A stretch of 64,000 bases of DNA, taken from contig OZ243947.1 in assembly GCA_965214375.1 (NCBI GenBank), positions 1,550,001 to 1,614,000 of the forward strand, in the 5' to 3' direction. Origin of the DNA: Endobugula sp965214375 (GTDB taxonomy: Bacteria > Pseudomonadota > Gammaproteobacteria > Pseudomonadales > Cellvibrionaceae). The translations under genes and the position numbers were made by a program. Shown one piece after another: positions 9,613 to 18,582 of the stretch (position 1 is the stretch's first letter; every line of letters starts with the position of its first letter). The notes under the pieces are model-generated. The model made no database searches, had not been told where the DNA came from, and worked only from the letters and a program-made list of their open reading frames with translations.

Positions 9613-9945
9613 ATGACAAAAAAAATGTATTCCAGCCGTTATCTACTCCTTGTATTACTGATCAGCCTGCTTGGCAGCGGGTGTTCGATACTACCAGACA
9701 GTTACAGAATTGATATCCCTCAAGGCAACCTGATTAAACAAGAAAAAGTGGACCAGGTAAAACCGGGTATGAACCGTCGCCAAGTACAGCATATCCTCGG
9801 CTCACCCCTACTAGTTGATACGTTTAATCAAAACCGCTGGGATTATTTCTACAGCGTCAATAACAAATCAGGCACTCGTATTGAGCATCATATAACCATC
9901 GTCTTTAGTGATGGCGTGGTTGCCGAGATTATTGATAATCCTTAA
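9613..9945 (+). CDS. bamE: Outer membrane assembly lipoprotein BamE (SmpA/OmlA)
   Basis: Small lipoprotein of the BAM complex that inserts outer membrane proteins. Seen: signal peptide with lipobox LLGSGC, then the BamE fold with IPQGNLI, the VKPGMNRRQVQHILGSPLL motif and a WDYFY core. I start at ATG 9613 (MTKKMYSSR, AGGGAAA before it) rather than 9586, because it gives a compact signal peptide. Confidence 0.94.
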   Translation: MTKKMYSSRYLLLVLLISLLGSGCSILPDSYRIDIPQGNLIKQEKVDQVKPGMNRRQVQHILGSPLLVDTFNQNRWDYFYSVNNKSGTRIEHHITIVFSDGVVAEIIDNP

Positions 9946-9961
9946 TTAACACCAATACTGA

Positions 9962-10273
9962 TCAGGCATCTTTATCGGCAGCCGCTTTCTCCGCACGTTT
10001 TCTGCGAGCGGCTTTGGGATCCGCGGTCAGTGGGCGATAGACCTCTACTCGATCGCCTGCCTGTAATGGATGTTCGGCAGGGTTTTTAATACTCTGACCA
10101 AAAATGCCCATTTTTGCTTCATCAAGATTCACACCCGCAAAGTCTCTGCAAAGATTAGAACGATGTGCAGCCTCCAATGCCGTGGTGCCTTTTTCTACCA
10201 AAAGAGCGTAAATCTTCTGCTTTTCAGGCAACGCGTAGGCAACTTCAACCTCGATCATTCCCTCACTTGTCAT
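9962..10273 (-). CDS. rnfH: RnfH family ubiquitin-like protein
   Basis: Beta-grasp protein of the RnfH (UPF0125) family: IEVEVAYALPEKQ, VGIFGQS-like segment MGIFGQSIKNP, and DRVEVYRPLTADPKAARRKRAEK. Basic C-terminus. It follows ratA with an 11-base gap and an AGAGG ribosome site; the ratA-rnfH pair next to bamE/smpB is a conserved gammaproteobacterial neighbourhood. Function is poorly known. Confidence 0.93.
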   Translation of the reverse strand: MTSEGMIEVEVAYALPEKQKIYALLVEKGTTALEAAHRSNLCRDFAGVNLDEAKMGIFGQSIKNPAEHPLQAGDRVEVYRPLTADPKAARRKRAEKAAADKDA

Positions 10274-10283
10274 GAATTACCTC

Positions 10284-10721
10284 TCAACCTTTCGGATAAA
10301 CGACTACTGCACGTTCACAAAGGGCTTCAACCTGTTGGTTGGCCGTTTTTTCAAACCACGGCCCTACCGTCATAGCCAATGTTGGGCTGGAAAATTCAAA
10401 CTCAAGGTCGAGACTGACTTTACATGCCTGTTCTGATAATTTATCAAATGACCAGCGCCCTTCGAAATGAGAAAAAGGCCCTTCCTGAAAACGCATAATC
10501 ATTAGACCCGGAGGTTGTAATTCATTACGCGTGACAAAGCTCTGTTGAAAGCCCGACTTACCCAACGTTAACCGAGCCTCAACAAACTGAGTATCACTGG
10601 CAATAATATCTGCGGCCAAGCAACCCGACATAAACTGTGGATAGCTTTCAATATCATTTATTAAATCAAACATTTGCTGCGCTGAGAACTCAACCAGCGC
10701 AGAACGGGAAATCTTTACCAT
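10284..10721 (-). CDS. ratA: RatA-type START/COQ10 domain protein
   Basis: 145-aa SRPBCC protein (VEFSAQQMFDLINDIESYPQFMSGC, WSFDKL, LDLEFEFSSPTLAMTVGPWFE). The family includes E. coli RatA, reported to interfere with 70S assembly, and COQ10-like ubiquinone-binding proteins. Which role applies here cannot be told from sequence. It is in operon order with rnfH. Confidence 0.92.
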   Translation of the reverse strand: MVKISRSALVEFSAQQMFDLINDIESYPQFMSGCLAADIIASDTQFVEARLTLGKSGFQQSFVTRNELQPPGLMIMRFQEGPFSHFEGRWSFDKLSEQACKVSLDLEFEFSSPTLAMTVGPWFEKTANQQVEALCERAVVVYPKG

Positions 10722-10729
10722 AATAACAA

Positions 10730-12103
10730 TCAGGAAAGCTTATCGATTAAAGACATAATAAACACAACCGCAACCAGTACCGGAGAAACATAACGCAATA
10801 TACGTATCCAGTACTTATAAGGCGGTTGCTCAATAGATCCCAACTCTTCTTCAAGGGCGTCTTTATTCATGCGCCAGCCAACAAACAGGGAAATAAATAG
10901 GCCGCCCAATGGCAACATAATATTTGCGGTTAAGAAATCCAGGCTATCGAAGAATGTCAGACCCCATAGCTTGATATCCGCCCAATGGTTGAAAGAGAAA
11001 ACCGTACCCAGACCTACAAACCAAATCAATGCCCCTAAGGCTATTGTCACATGGCCGCGCTTAACCTGACGGGTTTCAACCAACCAAGCAACGGTTGGCT
11101 CCAAAATGGAAATTGCCGAACTCAAGGCCGCCAAGGTAATCAAGGCAAAAAAGACCAATGCAAATAACTGCCCAGCAAACATACTCCCGAAAGCCACCGG
11201 TAAGCTGACAAACAACAAACCCGGGCCGGCACCGGGTTCAATCGCCGGGTTAGCAAACACAATCGGAAAAATAACCAAGCCCGCCACTAACGCCACCACG
11301 GTATCCAATACGGCAATAGTCACCACCGTATTACCTATAGACGCCTTTTTCTGCTCAGGCATATATGCACCGTAAGCCATAATGGCGCCCATCCCCAAAC
11401 TCAACGTAAAGAATGCATGCCCAAGAGCAGCAAGCACAGACTCCCACTCGAGATTCGACGCATTAAACGCAAACAAAAAGTTCCAGCCCGCCGCAAAGTC
11501 GCCCAAAATAGCGCTGTAAACCAGCATAATCAGCAATAGCGCAAATAATAGCGGCATCATAATGGTAATAGCGCGACCCAAACCTTTAATCACACCCGCC
11601 ATCACAATACCCACCGTCATTAGCATAAAGACGGTATGCCCGGCGATTAATGCGCTGGTATTCGCTAATAAATCCGAAAAAATACTCCCCGACGCATCGG
11701 CACTGATCTGGTATAAATCACCACCTAGGGATAACAGAATATAGTGTAATGACCAGCCGGCAATCACGCTGTAGAACGATAAGATAAAGATGCCCGCAAG
11801 CATACCTAACAAACCAATACCCGACCACCAGCTTGATACACCTGATTCACGCGCAAGGTATAACATCGAATTAATAGGGCTCATACGCCCACGACGCCCC
11901 AGCAACACTTCGGCAATCATGATGGGAATACCGATCAACGCGATACAGAACAGATACACCAATACAAATGCACCACCGCCATTTTCACCGGTGATATACG
12001 GAAATTTCCAGATATTACCCAGACCAACAGCTGACCCTGTTGCAGCCAGTACAAACACCCAACGTGCATGCCAGATACCATTAACGCGTTGTTGTAGCTC
12101 CAT
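10730..12103 (-). CDS. Sodium-dependent SNF-family transporter
   Basis: Neurotransmitter:sodium symporter (SNF) family, about 12 membrane helices. The family signature GSAVGLGNIWKFPY and the following GGGAFVLVYL form the Na+/substrate site of helix 1. I start at ATG 12103 (MELQQRVNGIWHARW) with AGAGG ahead, not at the longer frame starting 12154. Substrate, probably an amino acid or related amine, cannot be deduced. It precedes ratA on the same strand by 8 bases. Confidence 0.92.
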   Translation of the reverse strand: MELQQRVNGIWHARWVFVLAATGSAVGLGNIWKFPYITGENGGGAFVLVYLFCIALIGIPIMIAEVLLGRRGRMSPINSMLYLARESGVSSWWSGIGLLGMLAGIFILSFYSVIAGWSLHYILLSLGGDLYQISADASGSIFSDLLANTSALIAGHTVFMLMTVGIVMAGVIKGLGRAITIMMPLLFALLLIMLVYSAILGDFAAGWNFLFAFNASNLEWESVLAALGHAFFTLSLGMGAIMAYGAYMPEQKKASIGNTVVTIAVLDTVVALVAGLVIFPIVFANPAIEPGAGPGLLFVSLPVAFGSMFAGQLFALVFFALITLAALSSAISILEPTVAWLVETRQVKRGHVTIALGALIWFVGLGTVFSFNHWADIKLWGLTFFDSLDFLTANIMLPLGGLFISLFVGWRMNKDALEEELGSIEQPPYKYWIRILRYVSPVLVAVVFIMSLIDKLS

Positions 12104-12206
12104 AGCGAACCTCTTTGTTATTTTTTGAACGTCATTGTACACGGTCGTCGTCACTTAATCACGCAGCCATACCCTTTACTGGCACTAACCGCTATAATCC
12201 GACGCC

Positions 12207-12683
12207 ATGAGTAAAAAACCAAAAACCCCCGATAATAATATTGCGCTCAATAAACGCGCACGCTTTGATTTCAATCTTCATGAAAAGTTTGAGGCCGGCC
12301 TCTCTCTTCAGGGCTGGGAAGTCAAAAGTATGCGTGCGGGGAAAGGGCAGATTACCGACAGCTATGTGCATATCAAAAATGGCGAAGCATGGCTGCTCAA
12401 TGTACAGATACAACCCATAGACACCGTCTCTACGCATTATGTTGTTGAACCCAATCGGCAACGCAAATTACTGCTACACCGTAAAGAGCTGGCCAAACTG
12501 GAAATAGCGACAGAACAAAAAGGCCAGACCGTCGTCGCGACGGCTCTGTACTGGAAGAAACACATGGTGAAATGCCAGATTGCTATCGCCAGCGGTAAAA
12601 AGCTCCACGACAAACGTCAAACCGAAAAAGACCGCGACTGGGGTCGCCAAAAGCAACGTATTATGCAACATAATAACCGCTAA
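12207..12683 (+). CDS. smpB: SsrA-binding protein SmpB
   Basis: Partner of tmRNA in trans-translation. Seen: NKRARFDFNLHEKFEAGLSLQGWEVKSMRAG, ITDSYVHIKNGEAWLLN, RKLLLHRKEL and the basic tail KKLHDKRQTEKDRDW. 158 aa is usual. Its RNA partner ssrA lies 1.3 kb downstream. Confidence 0.98.
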   Translation: MSKKPKTPDNNIALNKRARFDFNLHEKFEAGLSLQGWEVKSMRAGKGQITDSYVHIKNGEAWLLNVQIQPIDTVSTHYVVEPNRQRKLLLHRKELAKLEIATEQKGQTVVATALYWKKHMVKCQIAIASGKKLHDKRQTEKDRDWGRQKQRIMQHNNR

Positions 12684-12725
12684 GCCTCTTAAAGCCGTCT
12701 ATACTTTTTAAGAATTGAATAGTAA

Positions 12726-13151
12726 ATGACGGCAACAACAATGAAAGACAACGATCTCTTTGATGGCCTTAAAGCTCTGGCAAAATCGGCCTTTCCCAAG
12801 AAGTGCTCTACCTGCGGTCGCGTTTTTCAAAATGCAGAAGACTTTATTCGGGCAACAGAATACGTACGTCCTTCTGTCAGCGGGTTAAAACAATCGACTG
12901 ACGACGATGGCTTGGCCATTGTTGAACTCTTCCGCAACTGCCCCTGCGGTTCAACATTGATGGATGCCTTTAATAATAGTCGGGACATGAGCGAACAAGG
13001 CGAAAAACGCCGCAAGCGTTTTTCTGAGTTAATGGAATACCTGAACAACAATCACGACATGGATACCGAAACCGCACGCACTGCATTACTCAAAGTCATG
13101 CGCGGTGAAAAAAGTGAAGTCCTCGCCAACATTAATCCCACCGGCAAATAA
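12726..13151 (+). CDS. Conserved hypothetical protein with CxxC motif
   Basis: I do not recognise a named family. The 141-aa protein has CSTCG (res 31-35) and a CPCG at about res 75, a likely zinc or other metal site in the first half. The second half is a charged, mostly helical stretch. No signal peptide or membrane segment. An alternative ATG is at 12741 (MKDNDLF). It follows smpB on the same strand. Confidence 0.7.
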   Translation: MTATTMKDNDLFDGLKALAKSAFPKKCSTCGRVFQNAEDFIRATEYVRPSVSGLKQSTDDDGLAIVELFRNCPCGSTLMDAFNNSRDMSEQGEKRRKRFSELMEYLNNNHDMDTETARTALLKVMRGEKSEVLANINPTGK

Positions 13152-13159
13152 CACTCAAC

Positions 13160-13726
13160 CTACTCCATAGCATTATAGATGTGAGACAAGCTCGCATCCC
13201 AATGTTGCTGCTCCAAAACCCCCGCATGTTTATGAATAATCACACCATCACGATTAATAAAATAGGTTTCCGGCGCACCAATAACAGGGAATAACTGACC
13301 GAGCTTACCCTTATTATCAAACAGATTGGCAACATAAGGGTTGCCCAACTTCGTAAACCACTCCTCAACTAATGGCAGTTTGTCCCGATAATTCAGACCG
13401 ACAATACGTATTCCCTGTGCGGATAAATGATTTAATACGTCATGCTCCTGGCGACAAGCCACACACCACGTGGCCCACACATTGAGCAACATTTTTTCAC
13501 CGATGATATCGGCACGACTAACCTCGCGAGAGGTCATAGACTCATACAAGCGAAATTCAGGTAACGCCTTTTTAATAAACGGTTGTAATGCTTGAGAAGA
13601 GGACAACCACTGACGCTCATCCAATAATGAAGTGGCAGGCGCCGTGCGGTTAACCGCTACTAACAAGATCAGCAAAATCAAAACGATCATTATCGCAACA
13701 CCAAAAAACAACGCTTGTTTATTCAT
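13160..13726 (-). CDS. DsbE/CcmG-like thioredoxin-fold thiol:disulfide protein
   Basis: N-terminal membrane anchor (res 5-27), then a TlpA/DsbE-type thioredoxin domain with active site WATWCVACRQEH and the cis-Pro region GAPETYFINRDGVI. 188 aa. This matches periplasmic reductants that serve cytochrome c maturation (CcmG), but there are no ccm genes around it, so the assignment stays at fold level. Confidence 0.88.
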   Translation of the reverse strand: MNKQALFFGVAIMIVLILLILLVAVNRTAPATSLLDERQWLSSSQALQPFIKKALPEFRLYESMTSREVSRADIIGEKMLLNVWATWCVACRQEHDVLNHLSAQGIRIVGLNYRDKLPLVEEWFTKLGNPYVANLFDNKGKLGQLFPVIGAPETYFINRDGVIIHKHAGVLEQQHWDASLSHIYNAME

Positions 13727-13877
13727 TCACTTACCCTCGCCCACATCACACAGTAACACTACAAAGTATCATAAAGTAAAAACGAGCCACGTGCAGCACC
13801 TCCAAAACTGTTGTAAAATGATTCCCTTACTTTCGAAATAGAACCGTCTTAGGCAAGGCGCACAAGGTGAACAAAGA

Positions 13878-13997
13878 CTTTCGTGGTAGATGCTTTCTAA
13901 TCAAGGCGCAGGAGGTGAAAGGCGCGCAGCGCACAACAGTACGTGAGCACCTTGAAACCGAACTGCAACGCAGAGTAGGAAGCATCTACAAAGAAAG
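13878..13997. repeat. Imperfect long inverted repeat ending at the ssrA 5' end
   Basis: A 21-base arm at 13878-13898 and its complement at 13977-13997 agree at 17 positions, with about 78 bases between. The right arm ends exactly where tmRNA begins. The spacer and left flank contain two copies of a CAAGGCGCA-AGGTGAA motif (about 13855 and 13901). No ORF. It could be a leader stem, a small mobile repeat or part of the promoter region. Confidence 0.5.
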
Positions 13998-14089
13998 GGG
14001 GCGATTAGGAGTCGACGCCGGTAACAAAGCCCAAGGTGCATGTCGTGATGGTAGCAATCACGTAAATCCAAAGCTGCAAACTTATAGTT

Positions 14090-14128
14090 GCAAATGATGA
14101 CAACTACGGTGCTGCTCTAGCTGCGTAA
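14090..14128 (+). other. tmRNA proteolysis tag reading frame
   Basis: Resume codon GCA followed by AAT GAT GAC AAC TAC GGT GCT GCT CTA GCT GCG TAA encodes ANDDNYGAALAA. The C-terminal LAA is the ClpXP degradation signal; the GA insertion before ALAA extends the Pseudomonas-like tag ANDDNYALAA. Confidence 0.95.
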
Positions 14129-14362
14129 GCAGTTATTAAAGTACCTTCTAGTGACTACGGTCCTAGCGGTCTTTAGCAAGATGTCTGTATCGCGCTATTG
14201 ACTGTCATACAGAACAGAATCGCAGCAAAGCATACTCAGGGTGGCGCTGTTAAACATTTACTGAGATCGCCAAATACGTCCTGACCGTTGGGCTGTATGC
14301 GGTTAAACCAATTAACGGAATCTAAACATGTAGAGCCGCGGATGGAGTGCTGACGGACGGGG

Positions 14363-14379
14363 GTTCAAATCCCCCCGCC
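14363..14379 (+). other. Left attachment site (attL) in ssrA 3' end
   Basis: GTTCAAATCCCCCCGCC in the T-arm/acceptor of tmRNA is matched 16/17 at 24880-24896 at the far end of the island. This is the usual core for ssrA-targeting integrases. Confidence 0.85.
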
Positions 14380-14417
14380 TCCACCAATACAAGGTTTTTA
14401 GAAACCTCAAGACAACC

Positions 14418-14456
14418 AAAAAAGCCCGTATTTCCAACGATTTACGGGATTTTTTG
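14418..14456 (+). terminator. Rho-independent terminator after ssrA
   Basis: Stem CCCGTA/TACGGG (14425-14430 with 14443-14448) followed by ATTTTTT, and preceded by an A run. It lies about 40 bases after the tmRNA CCA, inside the island side of attL. Confidence 0.8.
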
Positions 14457-14495
14457 TAACTATAACGTCCTAGCAGTCTTTGTAATATCCTATTG

Positions 14496-14553
14496 TTTTA
14501 GTAGTACCGATTGTAGTACCGTAGCAATACTACTAAAAACGGTACTACTAAAA
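14496..14553. repeat. Inverted TAGTAGTACC array (integrase arm-type sites, left end)
   Basis: A perfect 14-base inverted repeat TTTTAGTAGTACCG (14496-14509) / CGGTACTACTAAAA (14540-14553), with an inner pair GTAGTACC and ATACTAC. The right arm overlaps the integrase start codon. The same motif occurs at the other island end (24803-24828), so these look like binding sites for the integrase or AlpA, possibly also autoregulating int. Confidence 0.7.
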
Positions 14554-15803
14554 TGGCGAGAATCACCAAACCTCTCACGAATACCGAAGTCAAACAGGCC
14601 AAGCCTAAACAGAAGGTCTACACCCTCTCCGATGGGGGTGGTTTACAGCTGAGAGTCAAACCTAATGGCTCAAAGCTATGGCTATTCGATTATGTGCGCC
14701 CCTTTACCAAAAAACGCACCAGCCTGAGCTTTGGCGTTTACCCAACACTCTCTTTAGCAGAGGCACGAAAAAAGCGGGATGAGGCAAAATCACTACTTGC
14801 TGACAATATTGACCCAAAGGAACACCGTGACGAGCAGACGCGCCTTAATGAATCCGCACACCAAAATACGCTGGAATATATTGCTGAACAATGGCTGGAA
14901 ACCAAGAAAAATAGCATCTCTGAAAATCATGCACTGGATACATGGCGTTCACTGAACAATCACATATTCCCTCATATCGGCAAGCTGCCTATTCTCAAGG
15001 TCACCGCACTAAACACTATTGACACCATTAAACCCATTGCAGCAAAAGGCCATTTAGAAACGGTAAAACGGTTGTGCCAACGCTTAAATGAAATTATGAC
15101 CTATGCGTTTAATACAGGGCTAATCAGTGCGAACCCATTAACAGGCATTAGCAAAGCCTTCCAAGCCCCAGCAAAACAACATTTACCCACACTTAAACCC
15201 GAACAGCTACCCACACTAATGGCAGCCTTATCCATTGCAAGCATTAAAATCACCACGCGCTGTGTGATCGAATGGCAACTACACACCATGACTCGCCCCA
15301 GTGAAGCGGCGGGTACTCGGTGGGATGAAATTGATAGCGATAATGCGCTATGGCATATACCCGCCGAACGCATGAAAAAGAAAAAACCGCATACTATACC
15401 CCTGTCACCACAAAGCCTTGCCATTCTGGAAGTCATGCGACCTATTAGCGGTAAACATAGCGAGTATGTTTTTCCCTCTGATAGAAGCCTAAGAAAACCC
15501 ACCAACGCACAAACAGCGAATATGGCACTCAAGCGTATGGGCTTTGAAAAACAGTTGGTCGCGCACGGCCTACGCGCTTTAGCTAGTACCACACTCAATG
15601 AGCAAGGTTTTGATGCGGATATTATCGAAGCGGCGCTGGCGCATGTAGGTGATAATGAGGTACGCAATGCCTATAAACGTGCCGATTATATTCAACGCCG
15701 TATTCCTTTAATGAATTGGTGGAGTGTGCATATTGAGCAAGCCGCAACTGGCAATATGAGCATTACAGGAAACAAAACCTTACGAGTCGTTAGCGGCTCA
15801 TAG
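14553..15803 (+). CDS. P4-type tyrosine integrase of the ssrA island
   Basis: 416-aa integrase. N-terminal DUF4102 arm-binding domain (KVYTLSDGGGLQLRVKPNGSKLWLFDY split over res 28-55), SAM-like core-binding domain (res 105-200), then the catalytic domain with Arg in TMTRPSEAAG, His-Arg in AHGLRALA, His in ALAHVG and Tyr in NAYKR. All catalytic residues are present. It is next to attL in the standard arrangement and probably mediates island excision and integration at ssrA. Confidence 0.95.
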   Translation: MARITKPLTNTEVKQAKPKQKVYTLSDGGGLQLRVKPNGSKLWLFDYVRPFTKKRTSLSFGVYPTLSLAEARKKRDEAKSLLADNIDPKEHRDEQTRLNESAHQNTLEYIAEQWLETKKNSISENHALDTWRSLNNHIFPHIGKLPILKVTALNTIDTIKPIAAKGHLETVKRLCQRLNEIMTYAFNTGLISANPLTGISKAFQAPAKQHLPTLKPEQLPTLMAALSIASIKITTRCVIEWQLHTMTRPSEAAGTRWDEIDSDNALWHIPAERMKKKKPHTIPLSPQSLAILEVMRPISGKHSEYVFPSDRSLRKPTNAQTANMALKRMGFEKQLVAHGLRALASTTLNEQGFDADIIEAALAHVGDNEVRNAYKRADYIQRRIPLMNWWSVHIEQAATGNMSITGNKTLRVVSGS

Positions 15804-16899
15804 CTTCAATACCCATTTCAGCTTTTAACGCTTGAGCTAAGCTCTTTACATCAAGTGAGCTAGACAATGCCTCGCGTGGCTTTTCAAAGCCATTAAAAAT
15901 ATCGGCCTGTCGATTATCTTGCACTTCGCCATAACTATAAAAAGTCGTGAGTACCCCTTCATGCCCTAAATTTTGACTCCATGCCTTAAACTCTTCTGGC
16001 GTTCTGCATAATGACTCACCCAATGCCGCCAAGGTATGACGAAAACTATGAGGGTTAAAATAAGGCAATTCTGCCTAAGTAAACGCTTGTTTAAATACCT
16101 TGCGTATTGCCGCTGCACTTTGCCAATGTTCACGGCTTAACCCCAATGCCTCAAAATTATTTTCACTATTTTGGCCTGTACTGGTTTTGGGAAATAGCGG
16201 ATCATCATTACCAAAGAGGCAATCATTTTTTAAGTATTGCACCCACTCAACGACTATCGCTTTTACCTCATCCCCCACAGGGAAAAAATAAGACATGAAA
16301 GTTTTACTAAACTTGGTTTTAACCTCTCGCGCATCCTGATAAACCGAATTAGATGCAATATCCACATGCTTGAGTTTGAGTGAAGCGATGGCACTATCAC
16401 GCATCCCTGTTAACAGCGTAAAGGCAAGCAAGGCTTTATCACGTTTTTCTATCGGCTTATTGGCAGGCATCAAATTTAATACATGCTTTATTTGCTCAAT
16501 CGTTGCTACAGGCTTTTTACGTATTGCCTTAGCGGTACGCGATTCTTTTTCGGATAGGTTAAAATATTGCGCATCTGAAAAACTAATACGCGATTTATAA
16601 CCCACCTCTTGCGACAACCATTCTACAAACGCTTTTAAGTGTCTAAGCGTACCGTTAATGGTTGCCAAACTAAGTGGCTTGCCCGTTTGTTGGTTTTTGC
16701 TTTTCGATAAATGTTTTTTAAAGGCTATCGCCTGCTCAAAGCAGAAACCCTTGAAATCTTTATACTGTTTATAGGATTCAAAACGCGCAATCGCTTTGGC
16801 AACACTATCCAGCGTAGCTTCATTTTGGCCTTTCGCTTCTTTTAAAAATATAAAATATTTACGCTTAATGCGTTCATTATTGGCATTGTATTTTGTCAT
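15790..16899 (-). pseudogene. Second tyrosine recombinase, broken by in-frame TAG
   Basis: An N-terminal piece (to 16078) and a C-terminal piece (from 16068) are in one frame, separated by TAG at 16075-16077. Together they form a tyrosine recombinase: catalytic Arg in TGMRDSAIASLK before the stop, HSFRHTL, NLGHEG and FYSYGE after it. The stop lies just before the His-x-x-Arg box, so the upstream product lacks the active site. Start taken at ATG 16899 (MTKYNANNER). It converges with the P4-type integrase (14-base overlap) and follows the HTH/zinc-finger gene on the minus strand. Confidence 0.8.
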
Positions 16900-16942
16900 T
16901 GCTTTACCTCTTATAATCAAGTCACGGTTTTAGAGAGAAGAA

Positions 16943-17377
16943 TCAGTATCTTTTAATATGCTCCAAACCTATCGGCTTATCGAGATCAAAAATAGCCTCA
17001 TATTCATCCAAACGGGTATAAGCAACAAACTTATTGACCACCCCCTCGCAACACTTACACAAAGCTGTTAAGCGGCCTTTTGTCGATGACATTGGTATAT
17101 ACTCAACAAAATTTTCAGCGGGCTTAACAGGCTTTTTACAACGCACACAATAAAACTCATTTTTCTTACATTTTCGCTTGCTGGATTGTCGGCGAGCCTG
17201 TAAAAAGGCTTTAGCCTCCACCCCCAAAACCAAAAAAGGCCGCTGTTCTTTTAGGCAAGGCAATCCATCTTTTACCCATTGCGCAACGGTATTTTTATGA
17301 ATGCCAAAAACTTCAGCTAACTCTTCATAGGTGTAATTGCGATGAATCTTGACCAGATTAGGATTGTAATTAGCCAT
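16943..17377 (-). CDS. HTH and Cys-rich (zinc-finger-like) island protein
   Basis: Start ATG 17377 (MANYNPNLV) overlaps the AlpA stop by 8 bases, so translation is coupled. Res 15-45 carry a helix-turn-helix (YTYEELAEVFGIHKNTVAQW), followed by a Cys-rich region: YCVRCKKP and ALCKCCEG, likely a zinc site. About 144 aa. It sits directly upstream of the second recombinase, so it may be its accessory DNA-binding protein. I do not recognise a named family. Confidence 0.7.
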   Translation of the reverse strand: MANYNPNLVKIHRNYTYEELAEVFGIHKNTVAQWVKDGLPCLKEQRPFLVLGVEAKAFLQARRQSSKRKCKKNEFYCVRCKKPVKPAENFVEYIPMSSTKGRLTALCKCCEGVVNKFVAYTRLDEYEAIFDLDKPIGLEHIKRY

Positions 17378-17570
17378 GATCGTTAATACGGCCTTCCTCA
17401 ATTTTGGTAACAATCCATTCATCAACTTCGCATTCAAGCCAACCTACTGCACGGCCACCTAATGAAACCGATTCTGGAAACTCACCATTAGTCATACGCA
17501 AATAAATACTGCTACGGGATAAGCCTGTGCGTTTTATCACTTGTGGAAGTCGTAAAATAATATGTGTCAT
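17370..17570 (-). CDS. AlpA family phage regulatory protein
   Basis: 66-aa MerR-like HTH protein (LRLPQVIKRTGLSRSSIYLRM, FPESVSLGGRAVGW, EVDEWI), the classical AlpA fold. AlpA proteins activate excision of P4-like integrative elements and act as excisionase-type factors. It heads a minus-strand operon with the HTH/zinc gene and the broken recombinase. Confidence 0.93.
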   Translation of the reverse strand: MTHIILRLPQVIKRTGLSRSSIYLRMTNGEFPESVSLGGRAVGWLECEVDEWIVTKIEEGRINDHG

Positions 17571-17754
17571 TGTGAAACCTCTTTAGTGTTACTAGGAAAG
17601 AGATCACAAAGTAGTTGTGCGGATTGGGCGATAAAACCTTTAGGAATTACCCGAAAAGGGCAATGGATAACTAAAAAACAAGGGGTTAGTAACAATAGAA
17701 AAATATGAGAATAGACGTAGCTATTAAAAACACCCTTCAATTTCAGGCACTTAT

Positions 17755-17777
17755 TTGGGCGAAAATTTTCCGCCCAA
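17755..17777. terminator. Hairpin downstream of unknown island gene
   Basis: Perfect stem TTGGGCG/CGCCCAA with a 9-base AT loop, followed by CTTTTTG on the plus strand. It lies 9 bases past the stop of the gene ending at 17786 and probably ends that transcript. Confidence 0.55.
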
Positions 17778-17785
17778 CTTTTTGC

Positions 17786-18442
17786 TTATTTCATGTTTTT
17801 TCTTATAGTCTCTGAACTTTTACCTTGTGCAATAGGCAGTTTGGCTATTTGCTGCGAATGCCATGTATCCGATTTTTTGGGGTGTTTTTTGAGCGATGCA
17901 AGGTAAGCATCTTTCCAATCTTGATACATGGCTTGGGTGGCTTGTTTTCGGGCTTCTCGCTTATCAATATTAGGGGCGTGATTTTTTGCGTTTCGGGTAG
18001 GCTTATTTAGCAACTCATCAATGCCTTCACGGTCTATGGTTAGCTCGTTATTGTGTATATACAGCACATCACCCACAGCGGTAGCGTGTTGGTTAATCAC
18101 TATAGATAGCGGGCTAACCATCAATGATACCCAACGCCGCCCACTCTTACTTTTTAACATGCCTAATTTATAGCTAGAACCATTTTTTTCAGCTTGCGGC
18201 TCACCCTCCAAACCCAACAAATTCATAACGACCATAGCAAAGTGCTTAGGGCTAGTTTTCCATTGCCTCAATCGCTCCAGTGGTACGCTAATTCGCCCCA
18301 TCTCATTTTGTTTATCTATGTGGTCGCACACAATAAAGGCTCGTTTTTTATCGTCGGTAGACTCTACAGGCATAAAACAACGGTGTTCACAGCCTTGGCA
18401 CTCTAATGACTGGGCATCATTGCTGTTACTTAGTAGCTTCAC
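17786..18442 (-). CDS. Unknown island protein with Cys motif
   Basis: Start set at GTG 18442 (VKLLSNSNDAQ), which overlaps the upstream small ORF's end and has a GGGGG stretch just ahead. 218 aa. Near the N-terminus CQGCEHRC is a likely metal site, with another Cys in IVCDHI. The middle is a beta-rich domain; the C-terminal 60 residues are basic and helical (WKDAYLASLKKHPKKSD). No family recognised. It is in a tight operon with two other unknown genes upstream of the type III system. Confidence 0.6.
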   Translation of the reverse strand: MKLLSNSNDAQSLECQGCEHRCFMPVESTDDKKRAFIVCDHIDKQNEMGRISVPLERLRQWKTSPKHFAMVVMNLLGLEGEPQAEKNGSSYKLGMLKSKSGRRWVSLMVSPLSIVINQHATAVGDVLYIHNNELTIDREGIDELLNKPTRNAKNHAPNIDKREARKQATQAMYQDWKDAYLASLKKHPKKSDTWHSQQIAKLPIAQGKSSETIRKNMK

Positions 18443-18578
18443 CCCCCACAAATAGCGCGACTGCGCCATTTTGCCATTGCATGACCTCATCCCAACCAAT
18501 AGTAATAAGCTTGCCAGAGGCGTTGATATGCGCGATTAAGGCCGTTAATGCCCGCGATGGTGACAAAGGCTCGCTCAT
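18426..18578 (-). CDS. Small unknown island ORF (50 aa)
   Basis: ATG 18578 to TAA 18426: MSEPLSPSRALTALIAH then INASGKLITIGWDEVMQW. It starts 4 bases after the stop of the upstream gene and its end overlaps the next gene's GTG by 17 bases, which is typical of real coupled genes. Function unknown. Confidence 0.55.
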   Translation of the reverse strand: MSEPLSPSRALTALIAHINASGKLITIGWDEVMQWQNGAVALFVGGEATK

Positions 18579-18582
18579 ACAG

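Larger units (their letters stand above)
13997..14386 (+). ncRNA. ssrA: Transfer-messenger RNA (tmRNA)
   Basis: Trans-translation RNA. The 5' GGGGGCGATTAGGAGTCGACG and the 3' GTTCAAATCCCCCCGCCTCCACCA form the tRNA-like acceptor and T arms; seven-base acceptor pairing GGGGGCG/CGCCTCC is visible. The tag frame starts at GCA 14090 and ends TAA 14126-14128, giving ANDDNYGAALAA. The 3' end doubles as the attachment site of the downstream island. Confidence 0.97.
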
